Assembly (NCBI RefSeq): GCF_000379625.1
Contig: NZ_KB903218.1
Coordinates: 434,001-498,000, forward strand
DNA from: Actinomycetospora chiangmaiensis DSM 45062
Lineage (GTDB): Bacteria > Actinomycetota > Actinomycetes > Mycobacteriales > Pseudonocardiaceae
DNA: 64,000 nt
Direction: 5' to 3'
This document shows positions 1-8,348 of this stretch, piece after piece. Made by a program: the position numbers and the translations under genes. Each line of letters begins with the position of its first letter. Within the stretch, counting starts at the first letter, position 1. The notes under the pieces were generated by a model. It saw only the letters and a list, made by a program, of their open reading frames with translations. It ran no database searches and was not told the DNA's origin.

Positions 1-1180
1 GGTCGACCGCGCCGATCGCCGGGCCGCCCAGGCCGCGCAGGCCCGCGCCGAAGCGACCCTGCTCGCGTCGTTCGCCCGGGTCGTGATCTCCCGGTCGGAC
101 CCGCTGCCGCGCCTGCTCGACCGGGTGCGCGAGGCGTTCGGGTTCAGCTCGGTCGCGGTCCTGGAGCGGGGCCCGAAGTCGTCGTGGCGGGTCATCGCGC
201 GGGTGCCCGAGGGGGTGTCCGCGGCCGACGCGGACCGAGCGGCCGACGGCGGGGACCCGGCCGACGGCGGGGACCCGGCCGACGCCGACGCCGACGTCGA
301 GATCGACGAGGGGTCCCACCTCGTCGGGTGCGGGCGCACCCTGACGGCCGCCGAGAACCGGCTGTTCGCCGCGGTCGCGGGTCCCGCCCTGCTGGCGCTG
401 CGGAACCGCCGGATCAGCGCCGAGGCGGTCGACGCGGCCCGGCGCGCGGAGGCGAGCGGCCTGCGCACGGCGCTGCTCTCCGCCGTCGGCCACGACCTGC
501 GGACGCCGCTGTCGGCGATCAAGGCGGCCGTGTCGAGCCTGCGGGACCCCGAGCTGGCGCTCGGGCCCGAGGACTCCGAGGAGCTGCTCGCCACCGTGGA
601 GGAGTCCGGTGACCGCCTGGTCGCCCTCGTCGACAACCTGCTGGACTCCTCGCGCCTGGCCACCGGAGCGGTCACCCCGTACCGCATCACCGTGGGGGTG
701 GCCGAGATCGTCGACGCCGCCGTGGCCGCCCTGCCCACCGCCGAGATCCGCGGCCGGGTCGAGATCACGCCGTCCCCGCCCGGCGAGTCCGACGAGGTGG
801 TGACCGACCCGGGCCTGGCGGAACGCATCATCGCGAACCTGGTGGACAACGCCATGCGGCACGGGGGCGACGGCCCCGTGTCGCTGCGGACCAGCGCGCA
901 CGCCGACCGGGTCGAGCTGCGGGTCGTCGACCGGGGGCCCGGCGTGGCCCGGGACGCGGAGCTGTTCACCGCGTTCCAGCACCTCGGTGACCACGACTCC
1001 AACGGCACCTCCGGCGGCCTGGGTCTCGGGCTGCACGTGGCCCGCGGTTTCGCCCGCGCGATGGGCGGCACCCTCGAGCCCGAGGAGACCCCCGGGGGCG
1101 GGCTGACCATGGTGCTGTCGCTGCCGCGTGCCGGCGCCCCGCTGCCGAGTCGGCCCGTCGTCGCGGGGGCGGCGTCGTGA
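1..1180 (+). CDS. kdpD: Osmosensitive K+ channel sensor kinase KdpD, C-terminal part
   Basis: The reading frame is open from the left edge, so the 5' end lies outside the window; about 392 codons remain. The visible part starts in the charged helix that follows the KdpD transmembrane bundle, continues through a GAF-like region, then a HisKA box (SAVGHDLRTPLSAIKA, phospho-acceptor His) and an ATPase domain with N box (NLVDNAMRHGG), G1 (DRGPGVA) and G2 (GLGLGLHVARG). In known systems KdpD senses K+ limitation or turgor and phosphorylates KdpE to induce the KdpFABC K+ pump. It overlaps kdpE by GTGA. A short Gly-Asp-Pro repeat sits in the GAF-like part. The N-terminal USP/KdpD domains cannot be checked here. 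Confidence 0.9.
   Translation, partial: VDRADRRAAQAAQARAEATLLASFARVVISRSDPLPRLLDRVREAFGFSSVAVLERGPKSSWRVIARVPEGVSAADADRAADGGDPADGGDPADADADVEIDEGSHLVGCGRTLTAAENRLFAAVAGPALLALRNRRISAEAVDAARRAEASGLRTALLSAVGHDLRTPLSAIKAAVSSLRDPELALGPEDSEELLATVEESGDRLVALVDNLLDSSRLATGAVTPYRITVGVAEIVDAAVAALPTAEIRGRVEITPSPPGESDEVVTDPGLAERIIANLVDNAMRHGGDGPVSLRTSAHADRVELRVVDRGPGVARDAELFTAFQHLGDHDSNGTSGGLGLGLHVARGFARAMGGTLEPEETPGGGLTMVLSLPRAGAPLPSRPVVAGAAS
242..277 (+). repeat. Two exact 18-bp tandem units inside kdpD
   Basis: The unit GCCGACGGCGGGGACCCG is present twice back to back and then decays into GCCGAC triplets. It is in frame and encodes repeated Ala-Asp-Gly-Gly-Asp-Pro in a linker of the GAF-like region, so copy-number change would only lengthen a flexible loop. 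Confidence 0.8.
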
Positions 1181-1866
1181 GCCGGGTCCTCGTCGTCGAC
1201 GACGACCCCCACCTGCTGCGGACGCTGCGGATCAACCTCACCGCCCACGGGCACACCGTGGTCCCGGTGGCCACCGGGGCGGGCGCCCTGCGCGCGGCCG
1301 CCGACCGGCCCGCGCCCGACGTCGTCGTGCTCGACCTCGGCCTGCCCGACATCCCGGGCCTCGAGGTGCTCGAGGGGATCCGGGGCTGGAGCGCGATGCC
1401 GGTGATCGTCCTGTCGGCGCGCACCGACGCGGGCGACAAGGTGGCCGCGCTCGACGGCGGCGCCGACGACTACGTGACCAAGCCGTTCGGGATGCCGGAG
1501 CTGCTCGCCCGCATCCGCGCTGCGGTGCGCCGGGCGGCGACGGTGCCGGGGGAGGGGGAGCCGCGCGTCGCCACCCCCGACTTCGAGGTCGACCTCGTCG
1601 CGAAGAAGGTCGTGCGCGGCGGGGTCGAGGTGCACCTGTCGCCCACCGAGTGGGGCGTGCTGGAGCACCTCGTGCGGCACCCGGGGATGCTCGTCACCCA
1701 GCAGCAGCTGCTGCAGGAGGTGTGGGGCCCGCAGTACGGCACGGAGGGGCACTACCTGCGCGTCTACCTCGGGCACCTGCGCCGCAAGCTGGAGCCCGAC
1801 CCGTCCCGGCCGCGGTACCTCATCACCGAGCCCGGCCGGGGGTACCGGTTCGAGCCCGCCGGCTGA
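1177..1866 (+). CDS. kdpE: KdpE response regulator (OmpR family)
   Basis: The product is 229 aa. Receiver domain at about residues 3-117, with the acidic pocket VVDDD near the N terminus, phospho-acceptor Asp53 in VVLDLGLPD and the conserved Lys in YVTKPF. A winged-helix OmpR-type DNA-binding domain follows (about 130-227, ending GRGYRFEP). The GTG start overlaps the kdpD stop (GTGA), so the pair is translationally coupled. It is expected to activate kdpFABC, which is not in the window and may lie upstream of kdpD. Confidence 0.93.
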   Translation: MSRVLVVDDDPHLLRTLRINLTAHGHTVVPVATGAGALRAAADRPAPDVVVLDLGLPDIPGLEVLEGIRGWSAMPVIVLSARTDAGDKVAALDGGADDYVTKPFGMPELLARIRAAVRRAATVPGEGEPRVATPDFEVDLVAKKVVRGGVEVHLSPTEWGVLEHLVRHPGMLVTQQQLLQEVWGPQYGTEGHYLRVYLGHLRRKLEPDPSRPRYLITEPGRGYRFEPAG

Positions 1867-1934
1867 ACCGTTCCCGGCCCCTGCCCGCCCGGCCGCGGAT
1901 CGGGTTCGATGGACGGGGACGGAAGGTGGCGACG

Positions 1935-3443
1935 ATGCCCGTGACGGCGGCCGGTGAGGTCGAGCGGACGTTCGAGGTGGCCGGGGCCGAGGTCCTCGAC
2001 GGCGCCGACGTGGCCCGGGTGCTGGGCCACCACGTCCCGGCCGAGCCGGTCGAACGGCTGCAGGAGGCCGTCTACTTCGACACCGCCGACCTGGCCCTGC
2101 ACGGCGACCGCGTCACCCTCCGGCGACGCACCGGCGGTCCCGACGACGGGTGGCACGTCAAGCTGCCCGCGGCCGGCGACCGTCGCGAGGAGCTGCACGC
2201 CCCGCTCACCCCCGCCGGATCCGCCCCGCCGCCCGACGTCACGGCCCTGGTCCGGGCCGCCGCGCGGGGCCGGCCGCTCGGGCCGGTGGCCGAGCTGATG
2301 ACCCGCCGTCGGGCGTGGGAGGCGACGGACGCGGCGGGGCAGCGGGTGGCGGAGCTGGTGGTCGACCAGGTCACGGCCCGCACCGGGGCGGGGGGCGAGG
2401 CGATGCAGGCCTGGCAGGAGATCGAGGTCGAGGTCGGGCCGGCCGCTCCGGAGGGCTACCTCGACGTCGTGGAGGAGCGGCTCGCGGCACGGGGGATCCG
2501 GCGGTCGCCGAGCGCCTCGAAGGTCGGCCGCGTCCTCGGCGAGCGGCCCGCCCCGCGGCTCCCGGACGAGGACACGGCCGCCGGCGTGGTGCTGCGCTAC
2601 CTGGCCGAGCACGGCCGCACGCTGCGCGGCTGGGACCCGCTGGTCCGGCTCGACCGCGAGGACGCGGTGCACCAGATGCGGGTGTCGGCGCGCCGGCTGC
2701 GCAGTGCGCTGCAGGGCTTCGGGCGCGTGCTCGACCGCGAGCGCACCCGCGCCCTCACCGACGAGCTGCGCTGGCTCGCCGGCGAGCTCGCCCCGGCCCG
2801 CGACACCGAGGTGATGCTGGCACGGCTGCAGGACATGCTCGCCGCGCTGCCGCCCACGCTCGTCGTCGGGCCGGTCGCCGCCGAGGTGGCGCAGGCGTTC
2901 GCCCGTCGCGGTGCCGCAGCCCGCGGGCGGGTGCTCGCCGCGCTGGACTCCAAGCGCTACGTCGCGGTGCTGCGGGCCCTCGACGCGCTGCTCGCCGACC
3001 CGCCGCTGACCGCCCGGGCGCCGCGCGTCGCCCGGGAGGTCCTGCCGCGCGAGGTCGACCGCGCGCACCGGAAGGTGGTGGTCGCGATGGCGGCCGCCGA
3101 CGGGGTCCCGCGCGGCCCGGAGCGCGACGCGGCCCTGCACGAGACGCGCAAGAAGGCCAAGCGGCTGCGGTACGCGACGGAGGTCGCGGAGCCGGCGCTC
3201 GGCGACCCGGCCCGCCGGCTGCGGCGCCGGATGAAGGACGTCCAGGAACTGCTCGGCGTGCACCAGGACTCGGTGGTCACCCGCGCGACCCTGCTCGAGC
3301 TCGCCGGCGGCGGGCCGGGCCCGCGGGAGGTCACCCACGACTTCACCCTGGGGATGCTCCACGCCGCCGAGGTCGAGCGGGCGCACGAGGTGGAGGAGAT
3401 GTTGCCCGCCGTCTGGGCGACGGTGCCGGCTCCAGGGCAGTGA
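1935..3443 (+). CDS. CYTH and CHAD domain protein
   Basis: The product is 502 aa. The ATG at 1935 is chosen because the CYTH motif begins seven residues later and a purine-rich GGAAGG lies upstream; the frame is open further upstream but overlaps kdpE. N-terminal CYTH (triphosphate tunnel) domain about 1-205; C-terminal CHAD helical domain about 210-500 with the paired basic/His motifs VHQMRVSARRLRSAL and HETRKKAKRLRYA that bind polyphosphate in characterised CHAD proteins. The usual CYTH signature ExExK reads EVERT here, so the motif Lys is replaced by Thr; triphosphatase activity is therefore uncertain. It stands alone after kdpDE. Confidence 0.85.
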   Translation: MPVTAAGEVERTFEVAGAEVLDGADVARVLGHHVPAEPVERLQEAVYFDTADLALHGDRVTLRRRTGGPDDGWHVKLPAAGDRREELHAPLTPAGSAPPPDVTALVRAAARGRPLGPVAELMTRRRAWEATDAAGQRVAELVVDQVTARTGAGGEAMQAWQEIEVEVGPAAPEGYLDVVEERLAARGIRRSPSASKVGRVLGERPAPRLPDEDTAAGVVLRYLAEHGRTLRGWDPLVRLDREDAVHQMRVSARRLRSALQGFGRVLDRERTRALTDELRWLAGELAPARDTEVMLARLQDMLAALPPTLVVGPVAAEVAQAFARRGAAARGRVLAALDSKRYVAVLRALDALLADPPLTARAPRVAREVLPREVDRAHRKVVVAMAAADGVPRGPERDAALHETRKKAKRLRYATEVAEPALGDPARRLRRRMKDVQELLGVHQDSVVTRATLLELAGGGPGPREVTHDFTLGMLHAAEVERAHEVEEMLPAVWATVPAPGQ

Positions 3444-3472
3444 CGGGGTGGTGGCCGTCCGCCGGGGTCGCG

Positions 3473-4048
3473 TCAGTCCGGGAGGGGCCCGGAGCGGCGG
3501 GGGATCGCAGCGGTCCGGTCCGCCGCCGGCCACCGGACGCCCGTCACGTGATCGGCCGCGGGGGAGAGCAGGAAGCGCACGGCGTGGGCCGTGTCGTCGG
3601 GCCCCTGACCGTCGCTGACCGAGTTCACCCGCACCCCGTCGTCCGCGAGCCATTCCGCGAGGCCCGCCGTCCGGTCGGCGTCGCCCCCCACGATCACGAC
3701 GGCGGCGTGGGGCGACGCCCGCAGCGGCGCCCGGGCGGCGCGCAGGACGGGGACGGTGGCGGCCTCGGTGCGCGCGACGGTGACGATCCCGTCGAGGAGC
3801 CCGCGGTCGGCCACCACCCCGGTCACGACGTCGCGGACCGTCTCCTCGCACGCGTCGACCGACAGCCGCCGGAACGACACGCGGCCGAGGGGGCCGCCGT
3901 GGCGGCGGGCCGACTCCTGGGCGGCGTCCCCGTCCTCGTCGAGGATCTCCACGGTCGCGCCGTCGGTGACGAGGGCGTCCACGATCGCGGACCCGGTCCC
4001 GCCGGCCCCCCCGACGACGAGCAGCACCCGCCCGTCCAAGTCCCCCAT
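3473..4048 (-). CDS. Short-chain dehydrogenase-like protein without the catalytic Tyr/Lys
   Basis: The product is 191 aa, shorter than the usual 240-260 aa SDR. The N terminus has a Rossmann glycine motif (VVGGAGGTGSAIVDAL) and an acidic residue at the end of beta-2 (EILDEDGD). The later strand and helix pattern (LAEWLADDGVRVNSVSDG) is SDR-like, but the YxxxK active-site segment is missing: the expected region reads GGDADRTAGLAEW. It may be a pseudoenzyme or a dinucleotide-binding regulator. The ATG at 4048 is used because the longer frame upstream has no SDR-like sequence. The substrate cannot be predicted. Confidence 0.6.
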   Translation of the reverse strand: MGDLDGRVLLVVGGAGGTGSAIVDALVTDGATVEILDEDGDAAQESARRHGGPLGRVSFRRLSVDACEETVRDVVTGVVADRGLLDGIVTVARTEAATVPVLRAARAPLRASPHAAVVIVGGDADRTAGLAEWLADDGVRVNSVSDGQGPDDTAHAVRFLLSPAADHVTGVRWPAADRTAAIPRRSGPLPD

Positions 4049-4172
4049 GGCCCTGCTCCGTTCCCGTGCTCGGATGCACGGTCGCGATGCGTGAGCGGCT
4101 GAACCTAGGCCGCAGGACACCGGGCCGCTATGCCCCGAGCGCACGTGCTGTCCCCTCGACGAACACTTTGCC

Positions 4173-4898
4173 TCATGCTTGCGTGAGGGGCCACCCGGAC
4201 ACCCTCTTGCTGCGGGCCGGGGCGAAAGTCCTGGTCTTCGACGTCGTCAGGCCCAGGCGGACCAGGCTCTCGGCCGTCGTCACGGCCGCCGCCACCCCGT
4301 CGACCACGGGGACCCCGGTGCGCTCGCGCACCTGCTCGTCGAGTCCGGCCAGGCCCCCGCAGCCGAGCACGATCACCTCGGCGCCGTCGTCACGCACCGC
4401 GACGGCGGCCTGCTCCGCCACGGCCGCCGCCGCGGCGTCCGGATCCCGTTCGAGGTCGAGGACCCCCATCCCCGAGGCGCGCACCGAGGCGCACCGCCGG
4501 TCGAGCCCGGCGAGCAGGAGTCGGTCCTCGATGAGGGGGACGGTCCGGTCGAGGGAGGTGACCACCGAGTACCGGCGGCCGAGGAAGGTCGCCGTGGTGG
4601 CCGCGGCCTCGGTGATGTCGACGACGGGGACGGTCAGGGCCTCCTGCAGGGCCTCCCGGCCGTGCTCGCCGAAGCCGGCCTGGACCACGGCGTCGTAGGG
4701 GCCGCGGTGTCGCAGGACGGCGTCGAGGACGCCGACCGCCGCGAGGTGACTCTCGACGTTGCCCTCGACGGACTCGGCCCCGAACCACGGCGTCACCCCG
4801 ACGATCTCGGTGCCGGGAGCGGCCACCGCCGCGGCCGCCCGGGCGATGCCGTCGGTGACGGCGGCCGTGGTGTTCACGTTGACGACGAGGATGCGCAC
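4173..4898 (-). CDS. Asp/Glu/hydantoin racemase superfamily protein
   Basis: The product is 241 aa from the GTG at 4898, chosen because family members begin with a ILVVNVNTT-type strand; a GTG at 4925 would add nine residues. The fold signatures are present: a C-terminal cysteine loop (VLGCGGLAG) and VPVVDGVAAA. The first catalytic cysteine, normally in an ACFGD-type loop, is Gly here (VVQAGFGEHG). Two-base racemases need both cysteines; arylmalonate decarboxylase in the same superfamily also has Gly at the first site. It is divergent from an NCS1 permease, as in hydantoin salvage loci, but no hydantoinase is nearby. The family is confident, the reaction is not. Confidence 0.75.
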   Translation of the reverse strand: MRILVVNVNTTAAVTDGIARAAAAVAAPGTEIVGVTPWFGAESVEGNVESHLAAVGVLDAVLRHRGPYDAVVQAGFGEHGREALQEALTVPVVDITEAAATTATFLGRRYSVVTSLDRTVPLIEDRLLLAGLDRRCASVRASGMGVLDLERDPDAAAAAVAEQAAVAVRDDGAEVIVLGCGGLAGLDEQVRERTGVPVVDGVAAAVTTAESLVRLGLTTSKTRTFAPARSKRVSGWPLTQA

Positions 4899-4989
4899 GC
4901 CGATCACTGTGCTCGTTGCGGGCACGTTCCCCGTGTGAGGATCGTGTGACGCTTTCGGAGATCCCCGTGGTCGGCCGGGACGGTCGACC

Positions 4990-4995
4990 TAGCGT
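4990..4995 (+). promoter_or_regulatory. TAGCGT -10-like box of the NCS1 gene
   Basis: TAGCGT, a common actinobacterial sigma-A -10 variant, ends 30 bp before the ATG of the permease gene. No convincing -35 was seen. The same hexamer precedes selO, the LLM monooxygenase and the FMN reductase. Confidence 0.4.
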
Positions 4996-5025
4996 CCCCC
5001 GGCAGAGGCCCCGGGGAGGACCGCG

Positions 5026-6510
5026 ATGACCGAGCAGATGCGAGCAGGTCACGACGACCTGGTGGAAGCGGCCGGTTCCCCGGTCGCCGACGGGTACGAC
5101 CCGCGACTGACCAACGAGGACCTGGCCCCGCTGCGGGAGCAGACCTGGTCGTCGTACAACTTCTTCGCGTTCTGGATGAGCGACGTCCACTCCGTCGGCG
5201 GCTACCTGACGGCGGGCTCCCTCTTCGCCCTGGGCCTCGCCGCGTGGCAGGTGCTCGTGGCCCTGCTCGTCGGGATCGGGATCGTCTACCTGCTCTGCAA
5301 CCTCGTCGCGCGGCCCTCGCAGGCCACCGGGACGCCGTACCCGGTGGTCTGCCGGTCGGCCTTCGGCGTGCTCGGGGCGAACGTCCCGGCCGTCATCCGC
5401 GGCCTCATCGCCGTGGCCTGGTACGGCATCCAGACCTACCTCGCCTCGGCGTCGCTCGTCGTCGTGGCCCTCAAGCTCTGGCCCGGGCTCGCGCCCTACG
5501 CGGACAACTCGACGGGGTTCACGGGCCTGTCGACCGTCGGGTGGGTGGCCTTCGCGGTGATGTGGGTGCTGCAGGCCGTCGTGTTCTGGAAGGGCATGGA
5601 GGCGATCCGGCGCTTCATCGACTTCTGCGGGCCCGCCGTCTACGTCGTGATGTTCCTGCTGGCGGGCTACCTCGTCCTGCGGGCCGGGTGGTCGTCGATC
5701 GACCTCAACCTCTCGGCGAACGTGGTCAGCGGCTGGGCGGTGCTGCCGCTGATGGCGACCGCGGTGGCCCTCGTCGTCTCCTACTTCTCCGGACCGATGC
5801 TCAACTACGGCGACTTCTCGCGGTACGGGAAGAGCTTCGCGGCCGTGAAGCGGGGCAACTTCCTCGGGCTGCCGGTCAACTTCCTCGTGTTCGCCCTGCT
5901 CGTGGTGGTGACGGCGGCCGCGACCCGGCCGGTGTTCGGCGAGCTGATCGACGACCCGGTGCAGACGGTGGCGCGCCTGGACTCGACGACCGCCGTGGTG
6001 CTGGGCGCGCTCACCTTCATGATCGCGACGATCGGCATCAACATCGTCGCGAACTTCGTCTCGCCCGCGTTCGACTTCTCCAACGTCGCGCCGCAGCGCA
6101 TCAGCTGGCGCACCGGCGGCATGATCGCGGCCGTCGGGTCGGTGCTGCTCACGCCCTGGAACCTGTACTCGAGTCCCGACGTCATCCACTACACGCTCGA
6201 CACGCTCGGGGCCGTCATCGGTCCGCTCTACGGGGTGCTCATCGCCGACTACTTCCTGGTGAAGCGGCAGCGCATCGACGTCGACGCGATGTACACGCTC
6301 GACCCCGCGGGTCGCTACCACTTCCGCGGCGGCTACAACCCGGTGGCGATCGGGGCCACGGCCCTCGGCGCGGTGGGCGCGCTGCTGCTGGTGCTCCTCG
6401 GGTCGTCGGACGTCGCCGCGTTCTCCTGGTTCGTGGGCGCCGGCGTCGCGTTCGCCGCCCACCTCCTGGGCAGCCGCCGGGCCACGGAGGTCAGCGACCC
6501 GGCTCGATGA
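5026..6510 (+). CDS. NCS1 family nucleobase/hydantoin:cation symporter
   Basis: The product is 494 aa, about 12 membrane segments, typical NCS1 length. The conserved N-terminal motif region (LTNEDLAPLREQTWSSYNFF and the following FWMSDVHSVGGY) matches the Mhp1/allantoin permease class; the loop with GTPYPVVCRSAFGVLG is also characteristic. A strong Shine-Dalgarno (GGGGAGGA) precedes the ATG. It probably imports a purine, pyrimidine, allantoin or hydantoin with Na+ or H+. Neighbours are a divergent racemase-superfamily gene and a convergent alcohol dehydrogenase, whose 3' end it overlaps by 20 bp. Confidence 0.9.
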   Translation: MTEQMRAGHDDLVEAAGSPVADGYDPRLTNEDLAPLREQTWSSYNFFAFWMSDVHSVGGYLTAGSLFALGLAAWQVLVALLVGIGIVYLLCNLVARPSQATGTPYPVVCRSAFGVLGANVPAVIRGLIAVAWYGIQTYLASASLVVVALKLWPGLAPYADNSTGFTGLSTVGWVAFAVMWVLQAVVFWKGMEAIRRFIDFCGPAVYVVMFLLAGYLVLRAGWSSIDLNLSANVVSGWAVLPLMATAVALVVSYFSGPMLNYGDFSRYGKSFAAVKRGNFLGLPVNFLVFALLVVVTAAATRPVFGELIDDPVQTVARLDSTTAVVLGALTFMIATIGINIVANFVSPAFDFSNVAPQRISWRTGGMIAAVGSVLLTPWNLYSSPDVIHYTLDTLGAVIGPLYGVLIADYFLVKRQRIDVDAMYTLDPAGRYHFRGGYNPVAIGATALGAVGALLLVLLGSSDVAAFSWFVGAGVAFAAHLLGSRRATEVSDPAR

Positions 6511-7498
6511 CGACGACCTCCCCGGGAACGGGCGGGGCGGCGAGCGCGGCCGGGGCCGCGTCGAGACCGATGCGGCGGGTGACCAGACCGGCGGGATCGA
6601 GCCGCCCCGACGTCACGAGGGCCATGAGCGCCGGGTAGTCGGCGGCGGCCATGCCGTGACTGCCCAGCACCGCGAGCTCGCGGGCGATCATCGCGGGCAC
6701 CGGGACCACCGGGTCGGCGGCGAGCAGCCCGACCTGCACGACCGTGCCCTGCCGGCGCAGGGCACGCAGGCCCGTCGTCAGGGACTCCGCGCGCCCGGCG
6801 GCCTCGATCGCGACGGTGAACCCGCCGTCGGGGACCTCCGCGGGGTCGAGCGCGGTCGCGGCCCCCAGTGCGAGTGCGCGGTCGCGCGCGGCGGGGGAGG
6901 GGTCGGCGGCGGCGACCTCCGCGCCGAGGACCCCCGCCACGAGCACCGCCGCGAGGCCCACGCCGCCCGCACCGAGCACGAGCACCCGGTCGCCGGGCCC
7001 GACCCGGGCACGGTCGACGACCGCCCGGTACGCCGTGGCCACGCGGCACCCGAGCAGGGCCGCGCCCCCGGCGTCGAGATCGTCGGGGACGGCGACGAGG
7101 TTCGCGTCCGCGTGGCGAAGGGCCACGAGCTCGGCGAACGAGCCGTCGTGGGTGAAGCCGGGCTGCTCCTGGTCGGGGCAGACCTGCGCCTGCCCGGCCG
7201 CGCACTCCGCGCAGTGCCCGCAGCCCTCGACGAACGGGGTGAGCACCCGGTCGCCCTCCCGGACCCGATGCACCCGCGAACCGACCGCGACCACCCGCCC
7301 CACCAGCTCGTGGCCCGGCACCAGCGGCAGCACCACCCCGTCGTCGTGGCCCCGCCACGCGAAGCGGTCGCTCGCGCAGAGGCCCGTCGCCTCCACCGCG
7401 ACGACGACGCCGTCGGGGTCGGGCGCCGGGTCCGGCCGCTCGACGACGGCGGGTTCGGACCCGAACTCGGTGATCACCACGGCTCGCACGCCGGACAT
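6491..7498 (-). CDS. Zinc-dependent alcohol dehydrogenase (MDR family)
   Basis: The product is 335 aa. GroES-like catalytic domain with the zinc-site residues ATGLCASD and GHELVGRV (GHE motif), and a structural-zinc lobe with clustered cysteines (GCGHCAECAAGQAQVC). The nucleotide-binding Rossmann motif is VLGAGGVGLAAV. The ATG at 7498 directs transcription away from the cyclase gene, so the two share a 73-bp divergent promoter region. It may oxidise or reduce an intermediate of the same pathway as the cyclase and TPP enzyme; the substrate is unknown. Confidence 0.88.
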   Translation of the reverse strand: MSGVRAVVITEFGSEPAVVERPDPAPDPDGVVVAVEATGLCASDRFAWRGHDDGVVLPLVPGHELVGRVVAVGSRVHRVREGDRVLTPFVEGCGHCAECAAGQAQVCPDQEQPGFTHDGSFAELVALRHADANLVAVPDDLDAGGAALLGCRVATAYRAVVDRARVGPGDRVLVLGAGGVGLAAVLVAGVLGAEVAAADPSPAARDRALALGAATALDPAEVPDGGFTVAIEAAGRAESLTTGLRALRRQGTVVQVGLLAADPVVPVPAMIARELAVLGSHGMAAADYPALMALVTSGRLDPAGLVTRRIGLDAAPAALAAPPVPGEVVVIEPGR

Positions 7499-7571
7499 TG
7501 TCGTGGGTCGGTGGCAGCATCACGCGCGACGAGGGACCCAGCCTGATCCCATCACACCGGAGGAGCCGCCC

Positions 7572-8348
7572 GTGTCCGTCCTGTCCGCGTTCGCCGAGGC
7601 GATGCGCTCCGGCGCGGTCGAGGTCGTCGACCTCACGACGCCGCTGCAGTCCTCGACGCCGATCCTGGAGCTGCCCGCACCGTTCGCGAACACCTCGCGG
7701 TTCCGGCTCGAGGAGCTCTCGCGCTACGACGACCGCGGGCCCGCCTGGTACTGGAACGACATCCACACCGGCGAGCACACCGGCACTCACCTCGACGCGC
7801 CGAACCACTGGGTCACGGGGCGCGAGGGGCCCGACGTCTCGCAGGCGCCGATGCGCACCCTCGTCGCGCCCGTCGTCGTCATCGACCGGACCGCCGAGGT
7901 GGCCGCCGATCCGGACCACCTGCTCGAGGTGTCCGACCTCGAGGCATGGCAGGCGGAGCACGGTCCGCTGCCCGACGGCGGGTGGCTCCTCTACCGCACG
8001 GGCTGGGAGGTGCGGGGCGCCACGCAGGAGGAGTTCGTCAACGCCGACGAGGCCGGGCCGCACACCCCCGGTGTCTCCGCGGCGTGCGCCCGGTGGATCG
8101 CCGAGGAGTCGCCGCTCGGCGGGTTCGGGGTGGAGACCGTCGGCACCGACGCGGGCGCGGCCGGGGGCTTCGACCCGCCGTTCGCCTGCCACCACTTCCT
8201 CATGGGCGCCCACAAGTGGGGCCTGACGAGCCTGCGCAACCTCGCGCGGGTCCCGACGACGGGTGCGGTCCTGGTGGTCTGTCCGCTCCCGATCGTCGGC
8301 GGGTCCGGGTCGCCCGCGCGGGTGCTGGCGCTGGTGGAGCACGCGTGA
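7572..8348 (+). CDS. Cyclase family hydrolase (kynurenine formamidase/isatin hydrolase type)
   Basis: The product is 258 aa. It carries the PF04199 metal motif HTGTHLDAPNHW at about residues 69-80, with further His residues near the C terminus (FACHHFLMGAHKWG). Enzymes of this family use Mn or Zn to open cyclic amides or hydrolyse N-formyl groups. The GTG at 7572 is preceded by GGAGGAG. It is coupled to the next gene, a TPP enzyme, by a GTGA overlap, so the two probably act in sequence on a ring-opened acid. The exact substrate cannot be read from sequence. Confidence 0.85.
   Translation: MSVLSAFAEAMRSGAVEVVDLTTPLQSSTPILELPAPFANTSRFRLEELSRYDDRGPAWYWNDIHTGEHTGTHLDAPNHWVTGREGPDVSQAPMRTLVAPVVVIDRTAEVAADPDHLLEVSDLEAWQAEHGPLPDGGWLLYRTGWEVRGATQEEFVNADEAGPHTPGVSAACARWIAEESPLGGFGVETVGTDAGAAGGFDPPFACHHFLMGAHKWGLTSLRNLARVPTTGAVLVVCPLPIVGGSGSPARVLALVEHA

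Noticed and set aside
1764-4079. Long open frame on the minus strand opposite the CYTH-CHAD gene
   Set aside because: Its translation is low-complexity Arg/Pro/Gly sequence caused by high GC; the plus-strand protein has clear conserved domains.
4173-4898. Calling it hydantoin racemase with gene symbol hyuA
   Set aside because: The first catalytic Cys is Gly and no hydantoinase or carbamoylase gene is nearby.
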